Positions 5,283-5,285 of a stretch of 5,285 nt of DNA are shown here, piece after piece. Source of the DNA: Lachnospiraceae bacterium (GTDB taxonomy: Bacteria; Bacillota; Clostridia; Lachnospirales; Lachnospiraceae). Location: NCBI GenBank assembly GCA_003520105.1, contig DOVL01000010.1, forward strand, positions 1 through 5,285. The letters run 5' to 3'. How positions within the stretch are numbered: the stretch's first letter is position 1; each line of letters begins with the position of its first letter. A model generated the notes under the pieces. It ran no database searches. It was not told the origin of the DNA and saw only the letters and a program-made list of their open reading frames with translations. Made by a program: the position numbers and the translations under genes.

Positions 5283-5285
5283 AAG

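Noticed and set aside
1..5285. tRNA or rRNA genes
   Set aside because: No cloverleaf with a TTCGAATC-like T arm, and no rRNA-like stretch, was recognised on either strand.

Overview
The window looks like chromosomal DNA from a low-to-moderate GC Gram-positive, most likely a Lachnospiraceae member of the Butyrivibrio type. This is inferred from strong AGGAGG ribosome-binding sites, a short eukaryote/archaea-type prolyl-tRNA synthetase, a DUF885 lipoprotein and a membrane GGDEF protein. No search could be run, so genus-level placement is a guess.

Layout. The left two thirds is read on the minus strand. From right to left it holds a promoter near 3623-3650, an unlisted 26-codon ORF with a perfect Shine-Dalgarno sequence (3433-3513), a 642-residue lipoprotein with a zinc-peptidase HExxPGH motif (1484-3412), an RluA-family pseudouridine synthase with an odd glycine/serine/arginine-rich insert (657-1436), and the first 148 codons of prolyl-tRNA synthetase (1-446, cut by the window edge). 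The first three ORFs are closely spaced and probably co-transcribed. proS lies 210 bp further on and may have its own promoter.

The right part is divergent. A plus-strand gene (4185-5282) encodes a six-helix membrane diguanylate cyclase with intact GGEEF and RxxD sites. Its promoter can be read at 4112-4140, which puts the true start downstream of the longest open frame.

The most unusual stretch lies between the divergent units (about 3672-3955). It is a non-coding array of roughly ten tightly packed inverted repeats, each with a different stem. Most are perfect 6-11 bp stems with 3-4 base loops, and one is a 48-nt compound hairpin. A 26-nt module occurs twice, 134 nt apart, with 24 of 26 bases identical, and one of its differences turns a G-T pair into an A-T pair. 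This looks like a structured RNA or a hairpin-rich repeat element; I do not recognise it as a named family. The genes around it are ordinary housekeeping and signalling genes, and nothing shows a functional link between them and the array.
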